Assembly (NCBI RefSeq): GCF_040954835.1
Contig: NC_090716.1
Coordinates: forward strand, 12,089,275-12,153,274
Length of the DNA: 64,000 bases
Direction of reading: 5' to 3'
Source of the DNA: Lepisosteus oculatus
Taxonomy: Eukaryota; Chordata; Actinopteri; Semionotiformes; Lepisosteidae
Shown: positions 1-12,900 of the stretch, one piece after another
Layout: every line of letters starts with the position of its first letter
Position numbering within the stretch: the stretch's first letter is position 1
Notes under the pieces: model-generated
Databases searched by the model: none
Told to the model about the DNA's origin: nothing
Seen by the model: the letters and a program-made list of their open reading frames with translations, nothing else
Program-made: the position numbers and the translations under genes

Positions 1-830
1 TACCGTATGAATCCAACCTCCTGTTACTTTAGTTGATCATTAACACCAATCACAACCACAATAGGGAATTTGAGGTCTTTAATTAAAACATTCTTTATTG
101 AAATTAAATATAAAGAATATGAATGTTGCCACAGCCCTGCATGTAAAACGGACCTTTTTCTGATAAGGAGTAAAAGTGACATGTTTAAAAAAGGATCAAA
201 AGCAGATCTATTGATAGTGTTATGTGATCATTTTTTGATGCGAGTTCCCTACATGAAAAAAGTGTGAAAGTTTGCCTAAAGAGATCATTAAAAATCTGAT
301 CTCTTTGGCATTTCAGCAGGTCGTTTGGTATGCCAGGGCTCTGAGGGGGGAAATTCTGCTGATGTATGTTTTAATTGTGGTTTTGTCCTTCACGTACGGC
401 AGCCTTTCTGTTTGTTGTAGTATATACACTGCTTCCAATTGTTTCTGCCAATGCTTTTGTATGCATGCTAGTGGGGGGAGTGGGGGGTGGGAGGCTGCTG
501 GTATCATCTTACTTTTCCCCCAGGGAAAGTCACATGACCAGCAGTCTGTGCAGACCCAGGCAAGGGAAATGATGCTGGGCCAGGTTTCTGAAGCTTTCAA
601 TGAGAACCACATGCAGGATAGGGGAGGCAGGGCAGTGACTAAGCCTGCCTGGCTTAGAAGAACAAGAGCTGAAAGATTCCCTCCTGACATTTTCACCAGG
701 CAGCGCAGGAGAGAGGACCTCAGAGGAAGCGTGTCTTTGAAAGAGAGGGAGAGAAAGGAGAAAAAAAAACTAAAGATCCTTCCTGGAAACTTCACACCAC
801 TCTTCGGGATTGTACAAGAAGAAAGGCTCC
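1..830. other. upstream flank of lsp1
   Basis: No coding exon was recognised here. The last 400 bases are purine-rich and contain GAGGAAG-type (ETS/PU.1-like) matches near 722-728, which would suit a leukocyte gene, but such short matches are common by chance. Open frames in this part have no family resemblance and lie in the likely promoter or 5' leader. Confidence 0.4.
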
Positions 831-831
831 T

Positions 832-837
832 TTATAA
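832..837 (+). promoter_or_regulatory. TATA box of lsp1 promoter (candidate)
   Basis: TTATAAA lies about 75 bases before the lsp1 start codon. It would place transcription start near 860-865 and give a leader of roughly 45-50 bases. Mammalian LSP1 has several alternative first exons, so this may be only one promoter of the gene. Confidence 0.45.
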
Positions 838-909
838 ACTGTGAAACGAGAGTTGTTTCACTCTGGGCTTTTTGTTCTGTTTAAAAAAAGTAAAGGGCTT
901 CAGCAAAAG

Positions 910-968
910 ATGTCAAGTGTTATCCTCCGAAGAAATTCGAGCAAGAAAGGTCTGCAGAACCTCTTAAG
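910..968 (+). CDS. lsp1: lsp1 exon 1 (start codon)
   Basis: The exon encodes MSSVILRRNSSKKGLQNLL and ends in phase 2 at a consensus donor (AAG|GTGAGT). The short basic Ser-rich head ending in LLR before LTAQ resembles the alternative N-terminus known for mammalian LSP1 isoforms. RRNSS is a potential basophilic-kinase site. Confidence 0.8.
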
Positions 969-3900
969 GTGAGTTGAACAAAGCGTATCCATTGTGAATG
1001 CAAGTTAAATTTACATTTTTTGTTTAATTTCCTTGAAATATTTGCAAAGTTGAATAAGAAACATAATGCTGTCATTTCCTCAGCTCTCTTTTCTAAGAAA
1101 AGCTCTGAAAACACAGGTAAATTACCGGTGTAGGTGGTAAGCACGATGATAAATTATATCAAATGATATATGATAAATGGTTTAGGTAAAAATTTCAATA
1201 CAAGTGCAAAAGCAATAATCTGATCATAGCACTGAAATTATTTTCAATTAGATGAATTTCTCCTACATCTTTTACCTCCTACATTTTTTAGAAATCAAAA
1301 GTTTTCTCTGGACCAAGCCTCAAAAATGATCTCTGATATAGTAAAACTTTCTTTATTTAAAACAATTTGATTGGGTTGTGGTGAGTAAAGTACAGTTCAT
1401 AAAGGATTGAAATAACTACATTTGTTCCAGTGTCTGAGGATATCCCTACCCCTTGCTGAATGTTCATTAGTAAACCTAATTAAGATGATTAAGGATTACT
1501 GAAAAAATACACACAATGCAGATTTTTCTGCAAAACTTTCCAATTAGTTTCAAATCTTTTTTAAAATGCTTTTCTCAGCCGCAGCACATTTAGCAGAACA
1601 ATATTAAAGCATACAAAGTGCTAAGTCAATCTGTCTTTCTGATTCTTTTTAAAATTCCAGGAAAGGAAAGAAAGGTAAACGGAGCCCCTTATCTGAAAAC
1701 CTATAGATTAACCTCTTGACCTTAAAGTAGGGTAATGCTGACGGCTTGCTCTGAAAGATTCAGTAATTCCTCAGCTTTCTTCATACATTAAAAGCGAAAG
1801 CTATTTTCTTTTTACCATCAGTGGCATTAATATTCACCTCACTCAGGAGGTTGATTTTTTTTTTCTGAAGCTGATAAAATTGTTGGCATGCTTTGCCTTC
1901 TAGTTGGATAGACTGTAAAGACGTGTTAGTTTTAATACTTTTTGGAAACTATATAGAACCAATTCCTGTTTTAAAATCCTCCTGCCAGTGAACTGAATCT
2001 GTACCATATCAGTAGCACCTTAACAGTCATTCTCCAAATCTTCAGACAAATCCTTACAATATTTCTGTTATCAGCTTGTGCATTTACAGCAATCTTTTTC
2101 TGATCTTTTTTTCTATGATTCCCTGGAAGACGCCTTTCCAAGACCTAATTTCTACTCAACAGACAAGTGTCTTCATACGTATCAACATTTTGAAATTATG
2201 GTATTTGAAGCAGAGACATAAGGGCTATACGCTATTTTTTTTATTACATAAAGTATCCTTATGGTTTATAAATATATTAATTTGTTGTATTTTCTTATTT
2301 GATTCATGTTGTTTTGGCACTTAGAATGATCACAGGAATTGGGCTTGGCCATTGTAATATCAAGCTATTTAGCTTAGAAATTTCCAGTTTCAAAGCATTC
2401 TCTAGCCAAGACCTCTAATCTGGTTATCCTTTCTGTGTAGATTACAGATAAGACAATTATATTCACTGATATGCACTGTGAACAAGTGAATAAACTATAT
2501 TTATACTGTACAGTATATGCAACCTCCATATCAACAGTCTGGGATTCACTTTATCTGGGTTAAAACACATTGGTAGAACAAGACGATAATGAATTTGATC
2601 ATTTCGTGGTCATACCAACTGATTTGAAGTAATGTTATATCAACTCGTACTAAATTATCACTCCAGTTCTTATTACGTTTACGTCCATCCCTAGAAGGGA
2701 TGAATATGCCCTGCGGACAATACATACAGTATCTCCCTTTCAAGTAACTGTAGGCAGCAGGTGTGGTACCATTTGCTTTTAGGGAAGAGAGGAGAGGGTG
2801 ACATTAACATAGTAGCTACTCCTGATGTTTTGCCATTTTTTTTACTGGCTATTGCAGATTTTGAATCCAGCACTTGATGTACACATAGGACTTATCATAT
2901 TGAAAATGGATAATCAGTTTAAGCGATTAGGCTTTGGTAAAAATAATTTTATCGTCGCTTTACCACATTGCTTGAACAGGAACTACAGCATTTTAGCCGA
3001 TTCCAATAATACCACATATTGAGACTTTTATACAGCTGAATTTCAAGTAAAACAGACAGTTCTACATGTTGTACAGTATCTGAAATGATTCATGAAAGTA
3101 CTATTCTATATTATGTAGCATTTTTCCATCATAAAATATGTAATTGTGGTTCTATATATTTTCTATTAGACTACCGTGCCAAATATGCCTTATCTAGTGT
3201 TAGATCTCTTGTGTAATTAGGGGAATAGCCAAAGGTCTGGGTCTAGTTAGATTCTGGTTTGAATCAGTGCAATGTTGGGTCTGCCTTGCATCTCTTTATC
3301 TTAACCCTGCAAGTGATCACTGATGTCAGAGGTAAAACATTAAAGATAAGGACATAAAGCCCTCTCTGATATTTGTTTTCCTCTTTGACCCAGTATCAGT
3401 GCTGTTCTACATTAGGCATTGCTCAATCCTGGTCATTTAATCTAACTCCCTTCACTTGCAGTGTCCCTACTGTTTATGATAACAGTTAGATAAGACACAA
3501 AGGAATGTGGTGGGTTTTAGTGGCTGACAGGAAGGGACAATAAACTTTCAGAATACTTCCATCCTTCAGCAGAATTTTCTACCAAGGTCTGTCAGTTTTG
3601 GAATCAGGCAACACAAATAGTCTGGGACATTCCTTGCTTACCTTTCAACAGAACATTATAGAAAAGGGTTGTTTGCTTTGTGTTTGTGGAACATCTGTGT
3701 TAAAGCACACACTAGGCCACATGGAGATTAATTTTGTAAAAATAGAGGCTCATCTTAAATTTTGTGTTTTCCGTTTACCTGCATTATACTTTTCAAAATA
3801 TAGTAGCAGCAGTTTTTAATAACGAAGTACAATATTTGAGGTTTGTTACACTATAGTATTTGTGGATACATAGGGATTATTTATTTATGAAATGATTTAA

Positions 3901-6900
3901 GGATTCCAGAGTCATGTATTCAGAAAATCCATGGAACCTTCCCCCCACTCCCCCAGACCCCATAAAAAAATGTAGAAGCTTTGATTTGTATATGGAACTA
4001 ATGTGTACATTTGGTATCATCCTGTTTATTAAATAAAAGCAAAACAGGGTGAGCTGTTTGGAATATATAATAAACAAATTTAACCACAGGCAGTTACTGC
4101 AGAACGATTGTACAAGTTCCACATAAAAACCAACAGCAGTGAAAAGTGGTGATAATTCTTAAACGTACCTGCTTGCATCCTAAGGGTAGGTTTTTGTACA
4201 GATAGACTGGGGAACAGTAATATTATTTTAATATGAGTATTAAGGGAAACTTACAATGGTTTCCAAACCAGACAAGTGGTTATAGAAATATTATTGGGGG
4301 GTGTAAAAAGTATGGTCAGACTATTACTGTACATATGACCTTTGTGAAACATTATTGCTTAGTATGTAAGCCAAATGCTTGTAATCCAGATAATGTTCTA
4401 AAAAGGTCTTCTCTATTGACTCTGTAGTCATCCAAGTTGCTGTTTCCCCAATATTAAGTCTGCATAAAGTTAAAATTGTACACAAGATAACTGAAAAATT
4501 AGCACTGGGATCTCATCATATATAAAACACAAATACAAAAACCAATGGAATTTTGAGAACCCTACAAACCCTGGGGCAGAAGGAAATGAGGTCTGATCCA
4601 GTTGTACACTGGCGCATTCTCAGTCATAGTGCAATGATTAACTCCCGGGTTTAAAAAAAAACTCTTGTACACACTGGATGCACTTACAACAAAAAATCGC
4701 AATTTCAATGCAACATTAAACATTTACAGCTTTGAAAGGATGTTTTAACAGAAATGCAAAGGCATAATATATGGCATTTAACCTCTTTGTATTTCTTGGT
4801 GACAGTTATTAATGAATAATTAATTAATCTTTATGCAGCAATTAATAATCAACCTATTTGAGTATGGTACTATTGAGACTGCGATTACTTTGTGATTTGG
4901 AAACTATCTCCCACCTCCATTTTAACATTTTCATTACCTTCTGAGTGTGAAATGACAGAGTCTGACATTTAAGGTACAAGTTACGATAGTTTTCATAGCT
5001 AAGGAAATAAGTAAGAAAATGTTCACTTATAAAACACACATGGGTTAGCCAGCTTTTATCACACTAGCAATGTCAAAGCTCAATGAAAGAGAGGGAAAGT
5101 GCTCTAGCAATTTTGCTGGCATCTTTAAGAGCCATGTGTATTTGTTGTGCAATGTTGGATATTGGCACAAAATATTTCTCGTCTGATTGGTAAAAATAGA
5201 GCACATACACATAATGTAACAGAGACAACAGAGTTTTCTTATTTCTTTGAAGGAAGATTGTTTTGGAGATGACACAACAGTTGTTTTTTTAAGGTCATCT
5301 TGCTGCACATCGTTATTTTAACTATACTGGAGTGCTTTGCCAAAACCAATGTCTACTTAATCATGCCCGTCCATGAGTATAAAGCGCATCTCAATGTGTA
5401 AAGGTTCATGTCTGTTTCATCCTGGAATTAACCTCTTGCAAAAGTTTAACAATGCATATATGCGCTTGATATGGTAATCTGCCATCCTTCGGCATAATAA
5501 TCTTCATAATGAAGGATCATCCCTATTTTTAAAGTGCAACCTCGCTTTAGAATTAGGTGTAATTATTTAATCCATGAGGTGGCTAATGGATAAAGTAGAT
5601 CTTAGTGATTCTCAGGAGCAGAATTGCTCCATGACAGCATCAAGAAACAGAGTGCCTACATGCAGGGTTAACTAATGCATACAGATGGTATAACTTAAAT
5701 GAAACAGGTCCTGCATTACAATGAGACAAAGTACATCAGTACGTCAAAGTACTGGTTAAAGTAAGTCTTTTGTAACTTTGAGCTGTTATGCATGTAAAAT
5801 CATGTTCTTTGCATGAATTTGTCAAAAGTCCCTTCTAGCACATTCAGTGACTCATCTCAATACTTCTTGGTGAGCTGTTTGTGGCTTCATCAACATGACA
5901 TTTTCTCTAGTTCAATGATCTCTTTTGTAAATGAAACCTTGTTTTTTTGTCTTTTCTGATATCTGTGTTACAAAGTTCACTTGGCTTTTCATACAAATGG
6001 AAAAAAGCACATTCTGGCATTAGCCCTCATGCAGAAAGGACTGCATTTATCTAAACAGAAACTTGTAACAAGGATACCATTGTCGACCTTGACAATCCTG
6101 CCACTTTATTAAAAATACTGCATTTAGAATTCTGAAGTCGTTTTCATCTTGCTCATCCCCTTAGAATATAACTGATGTAATACATTTCTAATGTACAGCA
6201 GACTGCTGGAATTATTAAATTAAAATCTGAATTTCTTTGTGCTTCATCAAGAAGTTTGGTGTCACACTGCAAGTCAGTTTCCCAGTTTTGTCAAGATAAG
6301 CAGACTACACTCAGCACTGAAGATAGTGTCCCCAGTGTTGACAGGAAAGCTGGATTACCTTGAGCATCATCTGAATACTAGAGGTCAGTTATCTCTACTT
6401 ATCAGATGGCTGGTCTAATAACTAGCTCTTCATCTTTTGCTCATTAGATTCAAAATAGGGAAACAGAATCTAGTGATTGAGGATAAGAGAGGTACTGTAG
6501 ATTTACCCCTTCTGTAGATAATGCATTCTCTGACTGGGTATATAAGAAAAGAAATAAAAAATAACAGTATTTTGCCTATAGTTCATTTTTCTTAGCAGCA
6601 GTAGAACTGTAAAAGTGATATCATATCCAAGTGCAGCTCCTAATTCCATGTGGGCATGTGGAAAAACAAGTTTAAGTATGTTATTATTAAAAAGTTCATT
6701 TAAACTACGTAATGGGATCGGGAGCTGTGTGGACTATTCTGATTTCTTCAGCTAAAGAGTTACAGTCACCCCTCTGCTCCTGTCTTGCTTTCTTGGTGGA
6801 GATTTCTGTGACAGCCACCTTTTGAATATCTGGCAGTCTTTAACGGCCAAACTTGAAATTTTGCACTGGAAAAATAGCATATAGTGCCAGATCTTGCACG

Positions 6901-9900
6901 TTGTACTGAAGCCAATCTTCATGCTAAATAATGCAGTGTTCAAGGCTCTCCAAGGCCGCACTCCCCACAAAATGCAGACTACTATATCTTTAAACTGGAC
7001 TGTTGGTGCCTGCACATTGTGTAGCAACACATTTTTTATCTAGCAGCTGATTTTCTTTCCTTTGTGCCTTCATCATTTACTCCAGGCCCACAATTGGAAG
7101 ACTGTTATTACATACCTCTTAAAAATCAAAAAGTAAATGTTTCTTTGCCAACTGAGCGGATTGAAAATAATCATAGGAGGAGGCTGCATATTAAAAGAAA
7201 GATTCAGGTACTTCTGTTGATGCATCATTTGCATCTTCTATACAATGTGGGGAAGCTATAAAAAAGGCAAACAGTATGGCGAAGAGATCTTGTCTTCCTT
7301 AAAAACATGGCCAGACGAAATCCTGTCTACTAACTAAGCTAGCTGAATGGCCTCTCCTGATTTATCACTGTTCTTCTTAGTGAAAACAAGTCTGAACAAT
7401 AAGAAAGAGACAGATACACTGTATGCATATTATTTTCAAGTGTTATTTTTGCAACTTAATGGAACCTTTTGTAGTGAATAAAGTAGTATAAATGCTTACC
7501 CAGCACCTAAAATGAGTGAATGCATAAACAACAGTAAAACAGGGTCTTCAAACAGTAACCTTGCTGATCTTTTCCAGCGTGCACTTGCCAAGACTCAATC
7601 CTGAGGTGACCCATTTCATTTCATCTGAGCAGTTGCTAAGCTCTTGCAGTTCCCACTTTGAACCTATTAATCATCATCTCCTGCGACACGTAATGTGACA
7701 CCATCTGGATTTCTAACAATGTGCTGTTTTGTTTCAACTTTTTTCACCAAGCAGGCATGATGGGACATGTGCTGTTATGGATGTGGAGATAGAAAAATGA
7801 TTGCAAACATTTCCAAGCCAGGAAGATGGGGCGCTAACCTGCACCTAATGTTTTGAAACCACTTTTGTAATTAGTCGCGTATAATTTTAGTTTTGTAGAG
7901 AGATTCACACACACGTACTGTATTTAAAATCAGACGCTCTGGTCGTGTAGTTGACTAAGAAATTGGTTAATTTGCTTTTTAATTCTAGAAGCAGAAAAAA
8001 ATTATCAACATGCCCATTTGAAAATTGTATATGCTCATTGTGAGTTGTGCTCTTACGCTGCGCGAGTATTTTTCCAGGTTTCTTGTGGCATGTCTGTTTT
8101 GACTATGGTCTGTCTCCTTGAACAGTCAGTACAGCTCTTTACAAAGGCCTTGCTGAATACTTTCAGTCATTTCATGGAGGATGGCAAAGCTGTGTGAATT
8201 CAGCTGCCTTTGGGGAAGGTCCTTCCCTTCCAGAACTGTCCCACAGGTCCTGAATGTGCGGTTTGTGAAATCTGCCTCTCCAAACCTCAACCTAATTACA
8301 GCTGCGATGCAACCTTTTAACCTCTCCCTTTTTTTTTTACTCTTCGCTGTGCCAGTGCAATGATCTAATTCAGTGGTTAGGACAGAAGAGGAACAGGGCA
8401 GAGCACTTGTAGCTCAAAAGTAAAGGTTTAACAGTAATACCTTGCCTCAATCCTTTCCCATGCAAGGTGAATATTGTTTCTGAACTTCCAACTGTTTTTG
8501 ACCAAAACTAGATGCTGGCCTCTAAGCCCATTACAAAAAGCCAGCACCAAGGCAGCATCCTCTAATGATTAGGGGGTCTGAAATCTGAGTTTCCAAGACT
8601 CATAACAACTGCATTAGTGACCAAAATGCGTTTTGTCAACAGTACACATAAAAGTTACCTGATTCCTATTGCTTTCCTATTCCAGGCATGGGAAGTGATA
8701 AAACATTTCAATATGAAGATGGTCTGAGACTCTAGATGTGAATAAGAAACCCAAAACTACTGTTGCTAGAGCTACTAACATCTGTGCAGAGGATACACAG
8801 ACAGCTCTTACAATATTCTGCCACGGTTTCTTCCTTTATCTTTTGCAATGGCTGCCAAAGTCAAATAACATTCAGATTTAAGTAACACTGAAACCCCAGG
8901 AGACTCATGAATGCATGTTAAAAGTATTTGTGATCATAAAAAACCCCATCATGAATTGCCTTTGTTTTTTCACCTCCACTTTGATCTATTTCAAAACTGT
9001 GAATATTTATTACTAAACCCAGAAGGTAACAATCTAAAATGAAGTGTCTTGGCTATTTCAATGCTCTCAGCACTGACTGGGAGTAGCTCTAGCAGAAGTT
9101 CTGGTTTTCCTTCTGTATTAGACTCCAAATAGTATAAAGCATCCTTATACATTACTTTGTGTCTCCCCAGAAGCTCAGATTTCAAATTCCAATATTTCTA
9201 AATCATATAGACTATATATTCATGTATTCATAAATACGTATAGATTTTAGAGCTGTTGAAAGCAGCTACAGTCCTTGATTTTATCTTGTGTTGGTTGCCT
9301 GTTTATTCATAGAACAAATGACAGTTTTAATACACAAATCATTAAAAAACAAAGGAACTGAGAAACCACAATTGCACACCACTTATGTAATCATATCCAG
9401 TATACACTGTATTGTGCTGTATCCAGTATTGTGTGAAATATCTTTCCTAAGCCGGCTTTAGTATTGCTGAAGATCTCCTGAAAGTTTTGAAATAAAAGCT
9501 GCAATATTGTGCTTAGCTCTTGGATAAAGCTGGCGAGAAAGACTGCAGACTACTCTAAATCTAATAGGAAGGAAGCAGTAATCACCATGGAGACCAGACT
9601 CAGCTGCCCTCTCTAATATATCTCACTTCAGAGGTGCAGTCGTCTGCCAGCAGTGTAATCCTGTTGAACCCCAGCATGAGACGGAGGCTAAGGCTGACTT
9701 GCACACAATGGATTAATGTTTGTGATAGGATTCATGTTTCTAGAGTCTCCAGCATAAACAACCGCACTTGAAATGTAGCCTGCTTGGGATGGCACTTCAT
9801 TGTGAAGTGGCTTAAATGTGTATTGAAGTGCACATTTTATTTCTGTCGAGTTAATGTGTCAAGAAGCCCCGTGTTCTTATTTAATGTGAAGTGGCTCAGT

Positions 9901-12900
9901 GTGGGCCCTGTACTCCAGAAAACAAATGCCACAGTGTCACAAATGGCAATCAACCTTTTAATGGTAGAAAAAAAAAACTTTTATTTATAAAAACACGAAA
10001 TAATGCATAACTGTAAAGGGTAGAGTAAAGTAGGATCATGTGGTATTTTGTGCTTCTTTTAGTTATCTGAATTGCAGCATACTTTTGAAACATGATTGCC
10101 ATTGGTTATTTCATAAGTTCTTGATGCACTGGCTCTTAAAACTCAGTATTGCAGACGTTTATGAAGCACAGTATGAGATGTTCACATTTCAGCTTCAGGC
10201 AACGTTTCTCCAGGGGATTCATGGGTATGAACTTGCAAGCTTCTCACAGTTAAACGCGTCAGTTTCTCCTACGCTCCTAACTAAAAATGTCATTTCCGTT
10301 AACCAAAATCCAACTTTAGGAGGAAAAAAACAATCACATTCTCACGGGGATCTCCCAGACAGTCAACCCTGACTGTATTAGTGGGATTAAGTCAATTTAC
10401 ATCTGTTAGCTTTTGGACTAATGCCTCACAAGACAAGTTGCTGCACATTTGTCCCTTGTGTTTTTAAGAATATTTTTCCATTTCGACCAACCAGTCCTTT
10501 TCTAGTTTTCTTTACCTCTGTGGATACCTTAGAAAAGGTGCTGTTTGAAAATAGTCTCCAGTTTTACTCTATTTCTAACAAAAAATCAACCATTTAGTTT
10601 TATGGGAATCATGAATTTCATGTTGCATTGTTATGCATGATCTGATACATTTGAGTTATTTCTGATTCTTTTGCTTTAACAAAAATCTAGGTATATTTTT
10701 TAGCTTTCTAGCTCTATAAGAATCTAATATTTTATCTGTTGTACAACAATACAGTTAATTGTAACAATGCAACTGTTTTAACTTTATTGTTTGGTTGTGC
10801 TCAGATTTGATGACATGGTTTACTTTGAGGATAAATATATAAAATATGCTTTCCAACAGAAAAAAAAATTCAATTTAACAGTTTTGTTACAACATTTTTG
10901 TTTGCTGAGTCATTGACGTGATTTTAGTTTAGGGAATTATGCTGTTTCTGGCAGAATCATTCTGATTGGTTTTGAAGAATGGCCTTCATAAAGTGTGTTT
11001 ATTAGCCACGTAAACAGAAAAGATGTTTTGGTGATTCAAATCCTACTTTTGTTTGGAAGTATTCACTCACAACGACCTCTAAATCGTGAAGCAGCTGCAC
11101 CTCTGGCAACATGGAGACTAATAAATCTCAAAGCAATTGTTTTGAAAGATGTGCTCAGAGGTCATTGTAAATTTCCGCACTTTTTCATTTCATGCCAAGT
11201 TTCTTGTTTTAATGTGACTGAATGGGATTTTATATTGTTGGCTGATGCCATCATCTTAATACTTCCCTGTCGTATCTCTATATGAATGTCTGGAAAAACT
11301 GATTTACATGGCTTCCTTTAATGTTTTATGTGTTTTTTTTTTAAAGAAAAAAATGGAATGCTTCTTCTTGGTATCAGACCCGAACAAAAATAAATTATTT
11401 TAATTTTCATTTTTTTCAATGCATTAGTTCTGTTCCTCTGCTTCCTCTCAGACTGACAGCACAGAGGAGCATAGAGGATGAGGAAGAGATTGCCAGAGAG
11501 CGTCGACGAAGGGCTCGAGAGGCATTTCGAAGCCAGACCTCCAGCATGGGAGGACTTGTTTCAGAAGACGGCCAGCCAGCTGAGCACAGTCAGTAAGTAA
11601 TGGGTTAAAAAGAGGTGGCAGCATGAGGCATCCTACACAAGAAATGTTACAAATGAGAGGAGGTCATTCAGTCCTCCTAACCTATTAATAGTACTTGATC
11701 CCAGGATCAAATTACTTGATTATGGATCAATTAATTGATGAAGGATAACTACTTGATCCAAGGAACTCATCCAGCCATTTCCTGAAGGAAGCTAGGTTAT
11801 GGGTTTCAACAATATGGCTGGATAGCTTGTTCTATATGTCCACACTCCTTTTATTTGTGACTCTGTACCACTGATTTCACATCATGGCTGACAAGTGCAA
11901 CTGAAATTGGTTCCTTTTTGAAACGTTTGTTTTCAGAAAGATTTGACATTCCATTTTAAAATAGTATATGCAATATTGAAATAACTTCAAAATGGCCTTG
12001 AGCCATGCGTTTGTTTACCTGTTGGAGAGTAAGGGTACTAAGGGAATGGTGAAGGGGCTAACTATGACATCAGATGTTTTACAAAACCTACCGAATACAA
12101 ATCTAAATATACAGTAGCTGAAATAAATGCTAATGTTTCTTTGTTGCTAACTGTATGTTCAGTTTCTTTTACTTCATTGGTATTCTTTTCCCTTTAAGAA
12201 TTGGAAGAAGACTGTTTATCTTGAGAAATATACTTAAACCTAGTCATCCAGAGCAACTAGTATTCACAGATTGCAGTTTGCCTAACTTATTAAGTCTTGA
12301 TGTAAAACAGCTGATGCTGTCTGATTAAAGTCTTTAGGGTCCATATTTCCACAGAGTGTGAAATCCCAAAGCTAGTGTTTTCACTTAAACAGCATGTGCA
12401 CTGAAGTGTTCATAAACACAACTAATGGCATGGACTGCAGTAGTTAGTAAATTGCCATGCAACCAGGGTGGTTTGTGAATTATGAGGCTCAAGGATACAT
12501 CAAGGATACATCTCCCAACCACCTGAACAGTGCTGTGATGTAGCCACTACCCTGTCTGAAGTGTGTTATTGTGCTTATGAAAAAAAATACAAATATTGCA
12601 ACACAAGCTACTACAATTAGCAACAAAACCAAAAGAATAGATGCTTCAAAAATGGCTAAAATAATGTGGATTCTTTTGGGAAAATGAAAAGATGAAAACG
12701 AAAAAATGAAAAACCACCTACAGTAATTCCAATGCTGATATTTTAGATAGCACATATGCCCGAAACACTGTACAACTTTTAGTTATATTGATGTTTAACA
12801 TGTTTTACATTGTGCTATATGGTCTACTGTACATCATGCCATTTTTGACTCATTAGGCAGTTCAGTACTTAATTGTCTTGGGATTTTTATTTTACTTTTG

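Noticed and set aside
272..844. Long open frames on both strands (190 and 160 codons)
   Set aside because: They overlap the probable lsp1 promoter and leader, have no family resemblance, and their openness is explained by purine-rich composition.
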